The translations under genes and the position numbers were made by a program. The notes under the pieces were generated by a model. That model had not been told where the DNA came from, ran no database searches, and worked only from the letters and a program-made list of their open reading frames with translations. From CAIWXH01 sp964555675 (GTDB lineage: Bacteria > Chloroflexota > Chloroflexia > Chloroflexales > Chloroflexaceae): a DNA stretch of 10,933 nt. Numbering within the stretch: position 1 is the stretch's first letter; the number at the start of each line of letters is the position of its first letter. The DNA lies in NCBI GenBank assembly GCA_964555675.1, contig CAZKTU010000224.1, positions 1-10,933 on the forward strand, written 5' to 3'. Positions 1 to 5,937 of this stretch are shown here, one piece after another.

Positions 1-164
1 GCTGGTGCAAGGACAAGTGGGGCCTGTCCTGGCAGATTACGCCACTGGCGCTGACAAACGCGATTAGCGACCCCAATCCCGCTGCCGCCAAGCGTGCGTT
101 TGATGCGATGATGGAGATGACCAAGATCGACATCGCTGCGATCGAAGCGGCGCGCCGCGGCTGA
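1..164 (+). CDS. PhnB-like VOC family protein, C-terminal part (5' end outside window)
   Basis: The frame beginning at base 3 is open and ends at TGA 162-164, giving 53 visible residues. It starts WCKDKWGLSWQI and continues through an NAISDPNP turn into a closing helix with KIDIAAIEAA. This matches the C-terminus of the PhnB / '3-demethylubiquinone-9 3-methyltransferase' type of VOC protein, where a 'CGWxxDKFGxSWQI' strand is followed by a helix ending 'MxKIDIAxLxxA'. Despite the old database name, members of this family are mostly uncharacterised metal-binding-fold proteins, and methyltransferase activity is not expected from the fold. The N-terminal part, which would show metal ligands, lies outside the window. 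A second VOC gene follows 77 bases downstream on the same strand, so the two may be cotranscribed. Confidence is high for the family and none for the substrate. Confidence 0.85.
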   Translation, partial: WCKDKWGLSWQITPLALTNAISDPNPAAAKRAFDAMMEMTKIDIAAIEAARRG

Positions 165-241
165 TGGTGTGACCTTACCTCGTTCTACGCCATGTGCTGG
201 CACAAGCAAGATGTTTCAGATCAGGCACGAGAGGAAGTGCT

Positions 242-694
242 ATGGCGCTTACGCGCATGGACAACGTCGGCATCGTGGTGGAGTCCCTCGATACCACCAT
301 CGCGTTCTTCGTCGAGCTTGGCATGCGGCTCGAAGGGCGAGCCACCATTGAAGGCGAGTGGGCCGGCCGCGTCACCGGGCTGGGTCTGCAGCACGTCGAG
401 ATCGCCATGCTGGTCACTCCCGATGGCCATAGCCGGCTCGAGCTCTCGCGCTTCCTCACCCCGCCGGTCGTCGCCGACCACCGCAGCGCCCCGGTGAACG
501 CGCTCGGCTACCTCCGCGTCATGTTCACCGTGGGCGACATCGACGACACGCTCGCCAGGCTCCGCACCCACGGCGCGCAGCTCGTCGGCGAGGTGGTTCA
601 GTACGAGGACTCGTATCGGCTCTGCTACATCCGCGGACCCGAAGGGCTGCTCATCGGGCTCGCCGAGCAGCTCGGGCAACGCGTTCCCGGATAG
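242..694 (+). CDS. VOC (glyoxalase/bleomycin resistance fold) family protein
   Basis: This is a 150-residue protein, the usual size for a two-module VOC protein. Module one starts at residues 5-12 (RMDNVGIV) and runs to the strand HVEIAML (51-57) and LELSRF (66-71). Module two starts near LGYLRVMF (88-95) and ends with the strand YIRGPEGLLIGLAEQL (129-144). ATG 242 was chosen because GAGGA stands just upstream (bases 231-235) and because VOC proteins normally begin a few residues before this first strand; an upstream start at 194 would add an unrelated 16 residues. The first metal-ligand position, often His in 'LDHVGI', is Asn8 here. Asn at this position is, from memory, common in this subfamily. 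His51, Glu67 and Glu142 are candidate ligands. Substrate is unknown; thiol- or drug-modifying and isomerase activities occur in the superfamily. Confidence 0.9.
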   Translation: MALTRMDNVGIVVESLDTTIAFFVELGMRLEGRATIEGEWAGRVTGLGLQHVEIAMLVTPDGHSRLELSRFLTPPVVADHRSAPVNALGYLRVMFTVGDIDDTLARLRTHGAQLVGEVVQYEDSYRLCYIRGPEGLLIGLAEQLGQRVPG

Positions 695-756
695 CCGCAG
701 AAGCGCAGGTTCCGTCGGGCGTAGTCGTGCGATGCGTGAAGGGGAGGGAATGGCTA

Positions 757-1491
757 ATGGGATGGGAGGCACTCGCGCAGTGGGGTGAGGACGTCGCTCG
801 CATTGAGCGGCTGGCTGGCGGCGTGGCCAACGACGTGTGGAGTGTACGTCTCGACGGGCGGCTCGCAGTTGCTCGTCGCGGTGGGAGGAGCGACGCGGAT
901 CTCGCCTGGGAGACCGAGCTCCTTGTCCGCCTCGACCGTGAAGGCCTGACTGTGCCGGTGCCGATCCCGACGATGGACGGCCGACTGTTCGCTGATGGTG
1001 TGGTGGTGATGACCTATGTCGAGGGCGGGCCGCCCGAGACCGAGACCGACTGGCGCCGCGTGGCCGACACGCTGCGCCAGCTGCATCAATTGACCGCGGG
1101 GTGGTCGCAGCGCCCGGGCTGGCGCTCCTCGACCGACCTCCTGCACGCCGAGACCGGGACGAAGATCGACCTCGGTGTGATGCCGGCTGAGGGCGTCGCA
1201 CGATGTCGAGCGGCGTGGGCGCGGCTCGTCGGGCGTTCGAACTGCGTCGTCCACGGCAACCCCACCAACCCTAGCAACGTCCGCATAACCGCAGCTCGGG
1301 TTGCCTTAATTGACTGGGACGAGGCGCACGTCGACGTCCCCGACCTCGACCTGGTGCTGCCCCACAATGCTGCCGGTCTCGACGAGGAGACGCACGACAT
1401 TGCTGCGCAAGCGTCAGCCGCCTGGGAAGCCGCCGTATGCTGGGACGACGCGTACGCAGTCAGACGGCTCGCTGAAGTTCGAGCGATCTGA
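757..1491 (+). CDS. APH/choline-kinase-fold phosphotransferase with HGN in place of HGD
   Basis: The 244-residue protein has the layout of an aminoglycoside phosphotransferase (APH, PF01636-type) enzyme. A short N-lobe has the GGVANDVWSV loop (residues 21-30) and a candidate ion-pair Glu in WETELL (51-56). The hinge-like VVVMTYVEG is at 82-90, the catalytic loop is VVHGNPTNPSN (164-174), and the metal-binding strand is ALIDWDEAH (183-191). In APH enzymes the loop is HGDxxxxN and the Asp is the catalytic base. Here it is Asn168, while His166, Asn174 and Asp186 are kept. Either this branch uses another mechanism or it is a non-kinase relative. ATG 757 is favoured because GGGAGG lies about nine bases upstream; GTG 727 is possible. 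The gene follows the VOC gene by 62 bases. A resistance function cannot be claimed. Confidence 0.85.
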   Translation: MGWEALAQWGEDVARIERLAGGVANDVWSVRLDGRLAVARRGGRSDADLAWETELLVRLDREGLTVPVPIPTMDGRLFADGVVVMTYVEGGPPETETDWRRVADTLRQLHQLTAGWSQRPGWRSSTDLLHAETGTKIDLGVMPAEGVARCRAAWARLVGRSNCVVHGNPTNPSNVRITAARVALIDWDEAHVDVPDLDLVLPHNAAGLDEETHDIAAQASAAWEAAVCWDDAYAVRRLAEVRAI

Positions 1492-1661
1492 ACAGCAGCG
1501 GTAGCTGATCCAGCGGTAGCACCGCTCGCTCATCAGCGCCACTCTGGCCCACGGCGATGATGCGGCTCTGCCATAGGCGAAAATGTTGTCGCTGAGACGC
1601 GTTCGCTGCGGGCCCATCCGCATGGAGGAAATCACGTAATGCTTGAGGGAGAGAAGTTGAT
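1492..1661. other. Intergenic region after the phosphotransferase gene
   Basis: No convincing gene is seen on either strand. Right after the stop codon, CAGCGGTAGC occurs twice (1496-1505 and 1511-1520), five bases apart. The second copy also forms a small perfect hairpin, AGCGGT-AGC-ACCGCT (1512-1526). There is no T-run, so it is at best a weak stop signal. Reverse-strand readings through here are open but have no recognisable domain. The last 20 bases carry the GA-rich ribosome binding site of the stub gene at 1662. Confidence 0.4.
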
Positions 1662-1745
1662 ATGCGAAATGTGATCGTGACCGAGTTCCTGTCGCTGGAC
1701 GGCGTGAAACAAATCAGTGCTTCACGCGGCTGGGTGACATCCTGA
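1662..1745 (+). pseudogene. Truncated N-terminus of a RibD-C / dihydrofolate-reductase-like gene
   Basis: ATG 1662 follows a good ribosome binding site (GAGGGAGAG at 1645-1653). The first 15 codons read MRNVIVTEFLSLDGV. This matches the hallmark start of the DHFR/RibD C-terminal domain family ('MRKVIVxxFxSLDGVM'), proteins of about 180-200 residues. After Val15 the similarity stops; the frame reads KQISASRGWVTS and ends at TGA 1743-1745, so only 27 codons remain. The rest of the fold, including the NADPH-binding loops, is absent from the following 400 bases in any frame I could read. I therefore call it a deletion remnant, not a working small protein. Another frame from 1721 (FTRLGDILKVHADRP, stop at 1766) might be the tail of whatever was joined on; I do not recognise it. 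Confidence 0.7.
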
Positions 1746-1908
1746 AAGTCCATGCTGATCGCCCATAGGGCAGGCGACTCACGTCAAGCTCCCGGCACAG
1801 CATCAGCCTGCCAGGTGCCACCTTGCAGACGAGTGACCGGCCCCGCTGCCCGTAGGCAGCGGGGCCGACTTTGTCAGCAGTACCCGATTTGTGCTCGATG
1901 CACCTGGC
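1746..1908. other. Intergenic region between the stub gene and the small minus-strand gene
   Basis: Apart from the GC-rich hairpin at 1838-1867 I see no gene or recognisable site here. Short open frames exist on both strands but give proline- and arginine-rich products typical of non-coding GC-rich DNA. Confidence 0.4.
1838..1867. terminator. Perfect 13-bp GC-rich hairpin, possible bidirectional terminator
   Basis: CGGCCCCGCTGCC pairs exactly with GGCAGCGGGGCCG around a CGTA loop. It sits 41 bases past the stop of the minus-strand gene at 1909 and also downstream of the plus-strand stub gene, so it lies between converging genes. Only ACTTTGT follows on the plus strand and no T-run follows on the minus strand. 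Termination is therefore inferred from position and stem strength. Confidence 0.5.
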
Positions 1909-2139
1909 TCATGGGCCCTCGGCGGGTTCGTCGCTGGCGGGGTGCGGCGCCGGCTGGACGGCGATCAGGTCGACGCCAATATCTCGGAGGCGGATAATCA
2001 GCCCGTGGAGGGCGGCCTGGTCACGTACCTCGCCCAACAAATGGCTGGTGCCGTCTGCATGGTGCTCAATGGCCAGCCCGTCCAGCCAGTTTGACCACTG
2101 TGTGTCGATGTGGCCGCGGACATGGAACAGATAGCGCAT
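1909..2139 (-). CDS. Small conserved-looking hypothetical protein, 76 residues
   Basis: The product begins MRYLFHVRGHIDTQWSNWLD and continues through GLAIEHHADGTSHLLGEVRD to ALHGLIIRLRDIGVDLIAVQ, with a proline-rich tail. The pattern is a beta strand, an acidic 'ADG' hairpin, then 'DQAALHGLIxxLRDxGxxLIxVQ'. I associate it with very short hypothetical proteins recurring in Chloroflexota genomes, sometimes next to regulators. This rests on memory of the pattern and has not been searched. The predicted fold would be a small alpha/beta domain of the ferredoxin-like or ACT size class, an inference. ATG 2137-2139 is preceded by GGGAGACC at a workable distance. The protein has no signal peptide or membrane segment, so it should be cytoplasmic. 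Function is unknown. It is alone on its strand here and ends before the hairpin at 1838-1867. Confidence 0.7.
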   Translation of the reverse strand: MRYLFHVRGHIDTQWSNWLDGLAIEHHADGTSHLLGEVRDQAALHGLIIRLRDIGVDLIAVQPAPHPASDEPAEGP

Positions 2140-2418
2140 GATCCCCGGTCTCCCGTTGCAATGGGAAGGCTGCTGCGGGGCGTGTGAGCGCGGTTACTTC
2201 CTCGACCCGCTCGCTCACCCCGATGATAGCCTGGGCGATCAGGGGCGGCAGTGTCCCGAGGGGCACTCAGTGTGCGGGGACGCGGGGGGCGTACACTACG
2301 CCCTTCGTACACCTGCGGGGCCAATCGGCCGGTGACAGGAGTGCACCCCTGGCCACTGCGCTTGGCAGGACTGGTCGCTATGCTCAGCACAAAGCCACGA
2401 TACACAAGGAGCATCACG
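2140..2418. other. Divergent intergenic region upstream of the membrane-protein cluster
   Basis: This 279-base gap separates the minus-strand small gene from the plus-strand DUF7010 gene and should hold both promoters. It carries the first copy of the interspersed 18-base element (2296-2313), preceded by a second GTACAC at 2291-2296. CGCTATGCTC at 2376-2385 contains a -10-like TATGCT, but the hexamer about 17 bases upstream is not a convincing -35. On the minus strand the stretch 2266-2140 can be read as a plausible 42-residue peptide from a GTG, but it runs out of frame into the small gene and is not called. Confidence 0.4.
2296..2313 (+). repeat. Interspersed 18-base element, copy 1
   Basis: CTACGCCCTTCGTACACC, followed by TGCG, which is shared with copy 3. 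It lies 105 bases before the ATG of the DUF7010 gene. GTACAC at 2291-2296 repeats the GTACAC inside the element (2307-2312) at a 16-base interval. Role unknown. Confidence 0.7.
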
Positions 2419-3006
2419 ATGGACCTGCAGACGATGAAGCGTGACCTGGCCCGCCGCAGCTGGCGGGGGCTGCCGAACATCCTGGCTGCCGTAGGCCTGT
2501 GGACGGTTTTCGGGGCGCTGGGCATGATCCTGCCGGACACACCGCAGCGAGCCCTGATCTACCTCTTCGGCGCGGGCCTGCTCTTGCCGTTCGGCCTGCT
2601 CATTGCCGCGCTGCTGCGCGTCGATCTGTTCGCTAGGGGTAACCCCTTAGCCCTGCTGGGCGGCTACCTGGGCGGGCTGCAGATCTTGTTCATTCCGCTG
2701 ATGGTCGGGGCGTACCTGGCCACGCCGCAGTTTGTGCCCTGGTACCTCGGCGTGCTGGTCGGCGCTCACTTCCTGCCCTTCGCCTGGCTTTACGACAGCC
2801 GGGCCTACCTGCTCGGGTCGATCGTCACCGCCATCGCCGCAGCGCTCACCGGCTGGCTGCTCCCGGCCTTGACCTATGTGGCCACGCCCTTCGCCGTCGT
2901 TGCTGCCCTGCTGCTGACCTCACTGCTGCTCTGGCGCGAGCGCATGGGTGATACGGCCAACCCGGTGGTGGCCGCCGCATCCACGCTCGACCACATGGCT
3001 CGCTAA
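2419..3006 (+). CDS. DUF7010 family integral membrane protein
   Basis: The 195-residue product has about six hydrophobic segments, near residues 20-39, 46-67, 78-99, 107-125, 130-152 and 154-172, and almost no soluble part. The first residues MDLQTMKRDLARRSWRGLPNI and the motif GAHFLPFAWLYDSRAYLLG (115-133) fit my memory of the DUF7010 family (about 190 residues, function unknown). The long open frame extends upstream to 2251, but ATG 2419 was chosen because AAGGAG stands at 2406-2411 and because the family begins with this 'LxxMKxDLARR' helix. It is the first gene of a plus-strand cluster; the next gene starts 33 bases after its stop. Within the gene, bases 2633-2652 form an imperfect palindrome that uses the AGG and TTA codons, uncommon in these neighbours. 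Its role in the membrane is unknown. Confidence 0.8.
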   Translation: MDLQTMKRDLARRSWRGLPNILAAVGLWTVFGALGMILPDTPQRALIYLFGAGLLLPFGLLIAALLRVDLFARGNPLALLGGYLGGLQILFIPLMVGAYLATPQFVPWYLGVLVGAHFLPFAWLYDSRAYLLGSIVTAIAAALTGWLLPALTYVATPFAVVAALLLTSLLLWRERMGDTANPVVAAASTLDHMAR

Positions 3007-3039
3007 CACACTGACAGCACCTCTGAAAGGACTGATGCG

Positions 3040-3828
3040 ATGCGTACGACCCTTGCCCCGGGCGCCCAGCGTGAAGTGACTGGAGTGCCAGGCCTGTTCG
3101 CCCCCCTGGCCCTGCTTGTGCTGCCGAGCGCCCTCGGCCTGGCGGGATATGCCGTCACCCACCAACTGCTCGCCACCACGGGCACCGTCGGCACCCCCGG
3201 CGACTGGGCCAACCTCTGGACGACGCTGTCGGTCTACCCGCTCAGCCTGCTCGCCCTCTGGCTGCTCAGCCGCCACGGCGAGCCCCTGCCAGCACTGATC
3301 GGCTTCGAGCGCCGGCGGTTCGGGCGCGACCTGCTGCTCGGCCTGGCCATCGCCGTGCTCGGGTTCGCGGTCAGCGCATTCGTCGGCTTCGGGATGAACT
3401 TCGTGGTCTACACCGCCGAGCAGCGCGCGGCCTTTCTGGCCGCCATGCAGGCGGGCGAGCCTCTGGGGAGCGCACGCGTGATGCCGCGCTGGTACGGCTG
3501 GTTCAGCCTGCTCGTGCAGCCCTTGGCTGCGGGGGTCACTGAGGAGCTGCTGTACCGCGGAGTGGCCCTGCGCGGATTGCGTCAGCGGGTGGGGGCAGCG
3601 GGCGCGGTACTGCTCTCGGCCCTCGCCTTTGGGCTGCAGCACTGGGCCTTCGCCCCCCTGGACTGGCAGTTCGGCCTGGTTCGCTTCGCCAGCCTCGGAG
3701 CCGTCGGGGTTATCTTCGGGCTCGTCGCGCTTCGGCAGGACCGGCTGCTGTCTCTGATCATCGGCCACACGGTGTGGAACGTGTTGCTGATCGGGCTGCC
3801 CGCGCTGCTGGCCACCTCGGGGACGTAG
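3040..3828 (+). CDS. CPBP (Abi) family intramembrane metalloprotease 1
   Basis: The product has 262 residues with hydrophobic stretches near 21-45, 60-77, 98-120, 152-166, 185-200, 218-232 and 236-258. Motif 1 of the CPBP family is at 167-173 (TEELLYR: Glu168, Glu169, Arg173). Motif 2 is FGLQH (197-201), and the third is GHTVWN (242-247, with His243 and Asn247). These are the conserved glutamates and histidines of the Rce1/CPBP fold, proposed to bind zinc or activate water within the membrane. Bacterial members cleave or process prenylated or peptide substrates, or give immunity to peptides; which applies here cannot be told. ATG 3040 has GAAAGG nine bases upstream; an ATG at 3035 is out of frame. 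It lies 33 bases after the DUF7010 gene and is probably cotranscribed with it. Confidence 0.9.
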   Translation: MRTTLAPGAQREVTGVPGLFAPLALLVLPSALGLAGYAVTHQLLATTGTVGTPGDWANLWTTLSVYPLSLLALWLLSRHGEPLPALIGFERRRFGRDLLLGLAIAVLGFAVSAFVGFGMNFVVYTAEQRAAFLAAMQAGEPLGSARVMPRWYGWFSLLVQPLAAGVTEELLYRGVALRGLRQRVGAAGAVLLSALAFGLQHWAFAPLDWQFGLVRFASLGAVGVIFGLVALRQDRLLSLIIGHTVWNVLLIGLPALLATSGT

Positions 3829-3868
3829 TGTGAAGTTTTCAGTTCAGGGTCGATTGTGACCCTGCAAT

Positions 3869-3893
3869 GCGGGGCCGGCTTAGCCGGCCCCGC
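3869..3893. terminator. GC-rich hairpin between the two CPBP genes
   Basis: GCGGGGCCGGC pairs with GCCGGCCCCGC over 11 bp around a TTA loop (12 bp if the flanking T-A pair is counted). It lies in the 85-base gap between the two CPBP genes. No T-run follows (CAACGAG), so it may be a partial terminator, an RNA-processing or stability element, or an attenuator that lowers expression of the second gene. The ribosome binding site GAGGAGA begins six bases after the stem. Confidence 0.5.
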
Positions 3894-3913
3894 CAACGAG
3901 AGGAGAACCTGCA

Positions 3914-4708
3914 ATGATTGCCGATCAGTCTATCCGCAGCGGCTTCTGGCGTCGCTTCACCCCGCTCTTCGGGGTTGGTCTCATCGGGGTCGCCGGCATC
4001 GTGCCGGTGCTCAGCCAGCAGCTCGCCAACCTCCCGGTGAACGTACCGCTCTCTCCGGCGGCGCTGGCCGCAGCCACGCTCGCCCAGACCACGCTGCTTG
4101 TCGCTGGCGCGACGGCCCTGGGCACCGCGCTGGCCCCACGCCTCGGCCTGCGCTCGCATATCGCCGAGCGGGCTGCCGGCGGCCCGCCGGTCCTCCCCGC
4201 CCTCGCCGCAGAGGCGCCACTGGCCGCTGGGCTGGGGCTCGCCAGCGCCGCGGTCATCGTGGGGCTCGACCTCGCCCTGCGCCCGCTAATGCCACCGGCC
4301 TTCCTCGCGGTGGTAGAGTCGAGCGCGGGCGACCTGAGCACGCTGGTGAGCGGGTTACTCTACGGCGGCATCGCCGAGGAGTTGCTGATGCGCTGGGGCG
4401 TGATGAGCCTCCTGGCCTGGGCGGGCTGGCGGCTCGGGCAGCGCGGCGTCGGGCGCCCTGCGCCTGCGGTGCTGTGGCTGGCCATTCTGGGCGCGGCCCT
4501 GCTCTTCGGCCTCGGGCATCTGCCTGCCGCTGGCGCAATTGTTCCGCTCACCCCGGCCTTCGTGCTGCGCACCGTGCTGCTTAACAGCGCGGCAGGTATC
4601 GCAACCGGCTGGCTCTTCTGGCGCCACAGCCTTGAGGCCGCAATGCTCGCCCACATGATGGTCCACGTCGGCTTCGCCGTGGCGCGACTGCTGGGTGTTG
4701 CGGCGTAG
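3914..4708 (+). CDS. CPBP (Abi) family intramembrane metalloprotease 2
   Basis: The 264-residue membrane protein is rich in alanine and leucine, with hydrophobic segments near 16-35, 50-75, 102-120, 143-153, 164-176, 184-200, 217-235 and 240-262. Family motifs are AEELLMR (154-160; Glu155, Glu156, Arg160), FGLGH (198-202), and LAHMMVH (245-251; His247, His251). The third motif has a histidine where the first CPBP protein has asparagine (Asn247), so the two paralogues are diverged and not a recent duplication. ATG 3914 is preceded by GAGGAGA about ten bases upstream. It follows the first CPBP gene by 85 bases that contain a hairpin. It is likely part of the same transcript, perhaps at lower level. 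The substrate is unknown; the pairing with a DUF7010 membrane protein suggests a shared envelope role, an inference. Confidence 0.88.
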   Translation: MIADQSIRSGFWRRFTPLFGVGLIGVAGIVPVLSQQLANLPVNVPLSPAALAAATLAQTTLLVAGATALGTALAPRLGLRSHIAERAAGGPPVLPALAAEAPLAAGLGLASAAVIVGLDLALRPLMPPAFLAVVESSAGDLSTLVSGLLYGGIAEELLMRWGVMSLLAWAGWRLGQRGVGRPAPAVLWLAILGAALLFGLGHLPAAGAIVPLTPAFVLRTVLLNSAAGIATGWLFWRHSLEAAMLAHMMVHVGFAVARLLGVAA

Positions 4709-4745
4709 CCGAAGCAAGATAGGCCTGTAACAAGGCCCTCTGCGT

Positions 4746-4775
4746 GGCCCGCTCCTGCCAAGGGGGGAGCGGGCC
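4746..4775 (+). terminator. Hairpin downstream of the second CPBP gene
   Basis: GGCCCGCTCC and GGAGCGGGCC pair over 10 bp with a 10-base loop. The hairpin begins 38 bases after the stop of the last membrane-protein gene, where an operon end is expected. There is no T-run after it (GCTGCGTTCG), so a rho-independent stop is uncertain. Confidence 0.45.
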
Positions 4776-4801
4776 GCTGCGTTCGCGACGAAAGAACAGC
4801 G

Positions 4802-4951
4802 ATGCCTACTTCAAACTCGCTGATTGCTCCGCCCGCGGGTTACAGTGTTCTCCGAATGCCCAGCGGCACTTTGCTGCGCGACGGTGACCCGCAGGCGACG
4901 CTCGTGTTCGAGCCGGAGCGCACCGATCTCGCGCCGGAGATGCCGGCATAA
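4802..4951 (+). CDS. Possible small protein of 49 residues
   Basis: ATG 4802 opens a frame that ends at TAA 4949-4951. The product begins MPTSNSLIAPPAGYSVLRMP, continues with SGTLLRDGDPQATLVFEPER and ends TDLAPEMPA. Codon third positions are mostly G or C and the composition is balanced, unlike typical GC-rich noise. The start is weakly supported: only GAAAGAAC lies upstream (4790-4797). It has no membrane segment, no signal peptide and no domain I know. It lies after the hairpin that would end the CPBP transcript, so it needs its own promoter, which I do not see. It may be a real small gene, the tail of a decayed larger gene, or chance. Confidence 0.35.
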   Translation: MPTSNSLIAPPAGYSVLRMPSGTLLRDGDPQATLVFEPERTDLAPEMPA

Positions 4952-4966
4952 GGCTTCCTATAGGAC

Positions 4967-5001
4967 AAAAAGGCGCCACCCAACAGCGTTGGGTGGCGCC
5001 T
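4967..5001 (-). terminator. Intrinsic terminator of the DUF6624-like membrane protein gene
   Basis: Read on the minus strand, AGGCGCCACCCAAC pairs perfectly over 14 bp with GTTGGGTGGCGCCT around a three-base loop, and the stem is followed at once by TTTTTGTCC. It lies 57 bases after the minus-strand stop at 5059. This is the only hairpin in the window with a clear T-run. On the plus strand it is preceded by AAAAA and followed by GTATAC, so it works best in the minus direction. Confidence 0.85.
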
Positions 5002-5058
5002 GTATACACTGCCCCGGCTGTGAGGCGGCAGTGGCGACAGCCACCGCCGTCGCCTCTT

Positions 5059-5937
5059 CTACTGGGCGCAGCTGCCGCCAATATCGACCGAGGCGGCCTG
5101 GGTGTTGTAGCGCTGGGGCTGGCCGATCGAGAGCATCCAGCGGTCGTAAGTGGCGTGGTCAAGCCAGAGGGCCTCATTGTAGCCGGCCTCGACCGCGGCG
5201 TGGGCCAGCTCGTAGGCGCGCTGGAAGTCGGCCGGGCAGTTGCCATGCTGCATCACCAGGGCGCCGTAGTACTGCGCTTCGGGCGAGCTCAGAAGGCCCT
5301 GGGCGTCGAGCGCCCGGACACGGGCCAGGCGGGCGTCGTCGCGGCTCGCGTCAAGCACAAAGAGCCAGCCGTGCCGGTCGGCCTGGTCGAGCCGCTCGAA
5401 GGCGCGTAGCTCCTCGATCACCGGCAGGCCCGCGGCTGGCACGGGCGGCTGCCAGGTGGCGACAGCGTTCGCGAGGATCAGCGGCGCGAGGATGAGCAGC
5501 GGGCCGTAGCCGGCGAGGAGCAGACGGCCCGGGCCGTGGCGCCGGAACAGCCGCGCCAGCCCGAGCCCTGCGCCGATCAGGACGAGCAGCGCCAGGCTCG
5601 CCAGCAGGGCAACACCCGTGGTGATGAAGTCAATGGAGGACAGCAGCGCCCCGGTCACTGCGGCGCCGAGGACGAGGGCTGGCACAAGCCAACGCAGTTG
5701 TGGGGGCAGAAGCAGCCACGCACTGCTCGCCCCCCACAGGCCAAGCAGCGTGATCAGTAGGTAACCCCAGCGCGGGAACAGCTCGGGCAAGAGCGCGCGG
5801 GTGGCGAACCAGGAGCCGACAATGGCGATAAGGAAGCCGCTGGCGATCAGGAGCAGCGCCCGGCCAACCGGGCGGGGACGGGCCAGGGGGAGCGGTGTCG
5901 CGAGAAGCCGGGACAACGTGTCGTGGGTAGACATCAC
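5059..5937 (-). CDS. Five-helix membrane protein with DUF6624-like C-terminal domain
   Basis: The product has 292 residues. Hydrophobic segments lie near 27-45, 56-77, 83-101, 105-129 and 138-160; the remainder (about 165-292) is soluble. The soluble part contains AQYYGALVMQHG (221-232), then FQRAYELAHAAVEAGYNEAL (238-257) and DHATYDRWMLSIGQPQRYNTQ (260-280). This resembles the DUF6624 pattern of a repeat-like helix pair followed by 'TDRxxxxxGxPQxYGTQ', a family of unknown function; the match is from memory of the motif. By the positive-inside rule the C-terminal domain's side is unclear. ATG 5937 is preceded on the minus strand by GAAAGGAA about seven bases away; ATG at 5934 is an alternative. 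It ends before a strong terminator (4967-5001). The LuxR gene lies 181 bases upstream on the same strand. Confidence 0.75.
   Translation of the reverse strand: MMSTHDTLSRLLATPLPLARPRPVGRALLLIASGFLIAIVGSWFATRALLPELFPRWGYLLITLLGLWGASSAWLLLPPQLRWLVPALVLGAAVTGALLSSIDFITTGVALLASLALLVLIGAGLGLARLFRRHGPGRLLLAGYGPLLILAPLILANAVATWQPPVPAAGLPVIEELRAFERLDQADRHGWLFVLDASRDDARLARVRALDAQGLLSSPEAQYYGALVMQHGNCPADFQRAYELAHAAVEAGYNEALWLDHATYDRWMLSIGQPQRYNTQAASVDIGGSCAQ

Noticed and set aside
221..1201. Long minus-strand open frame of 326 codons opposite the VOC and phosphotransferase genes
   Set aside because: The product is arginine- and alanine-rich without domains, and it lies opposite two genes with clear families. 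It is a GC-rich shadow frame.
1492..1908. Possible insertion sequence remnant around the DHFR-like stub
   Set aside because: No transposase similarity, terminal inverted repeats or target-site duplication could be found; only short direct repeats are present.
2066..2266. Minus-strand frame from GTG 2266 with a plausible N-terminal peptide (PLGTLPPLIAQAIIGV...)
   Set aside because: The first 42 residues look acceptable, but the frame then overlaps the 76-residue gene out of frame, and no ribosome binding site is evident.
2920..3768. Minus-strand open frame of 282 codons opposite the first CPBP gene
   Set aside because: The product is glutamine-, glutamate- and glycine-rich, typical of the antisense of a membrane protein gene, whereas the plus strand encodes CPBP motifs.
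3856..4584. Plus-strand open frame of 242 codons overlapping the second CPBP gene
   Set aside because: It is out of frame, rich in arginine and proline, and has no motifs; the 3914 frame has the EExxxR and histidine motifs.
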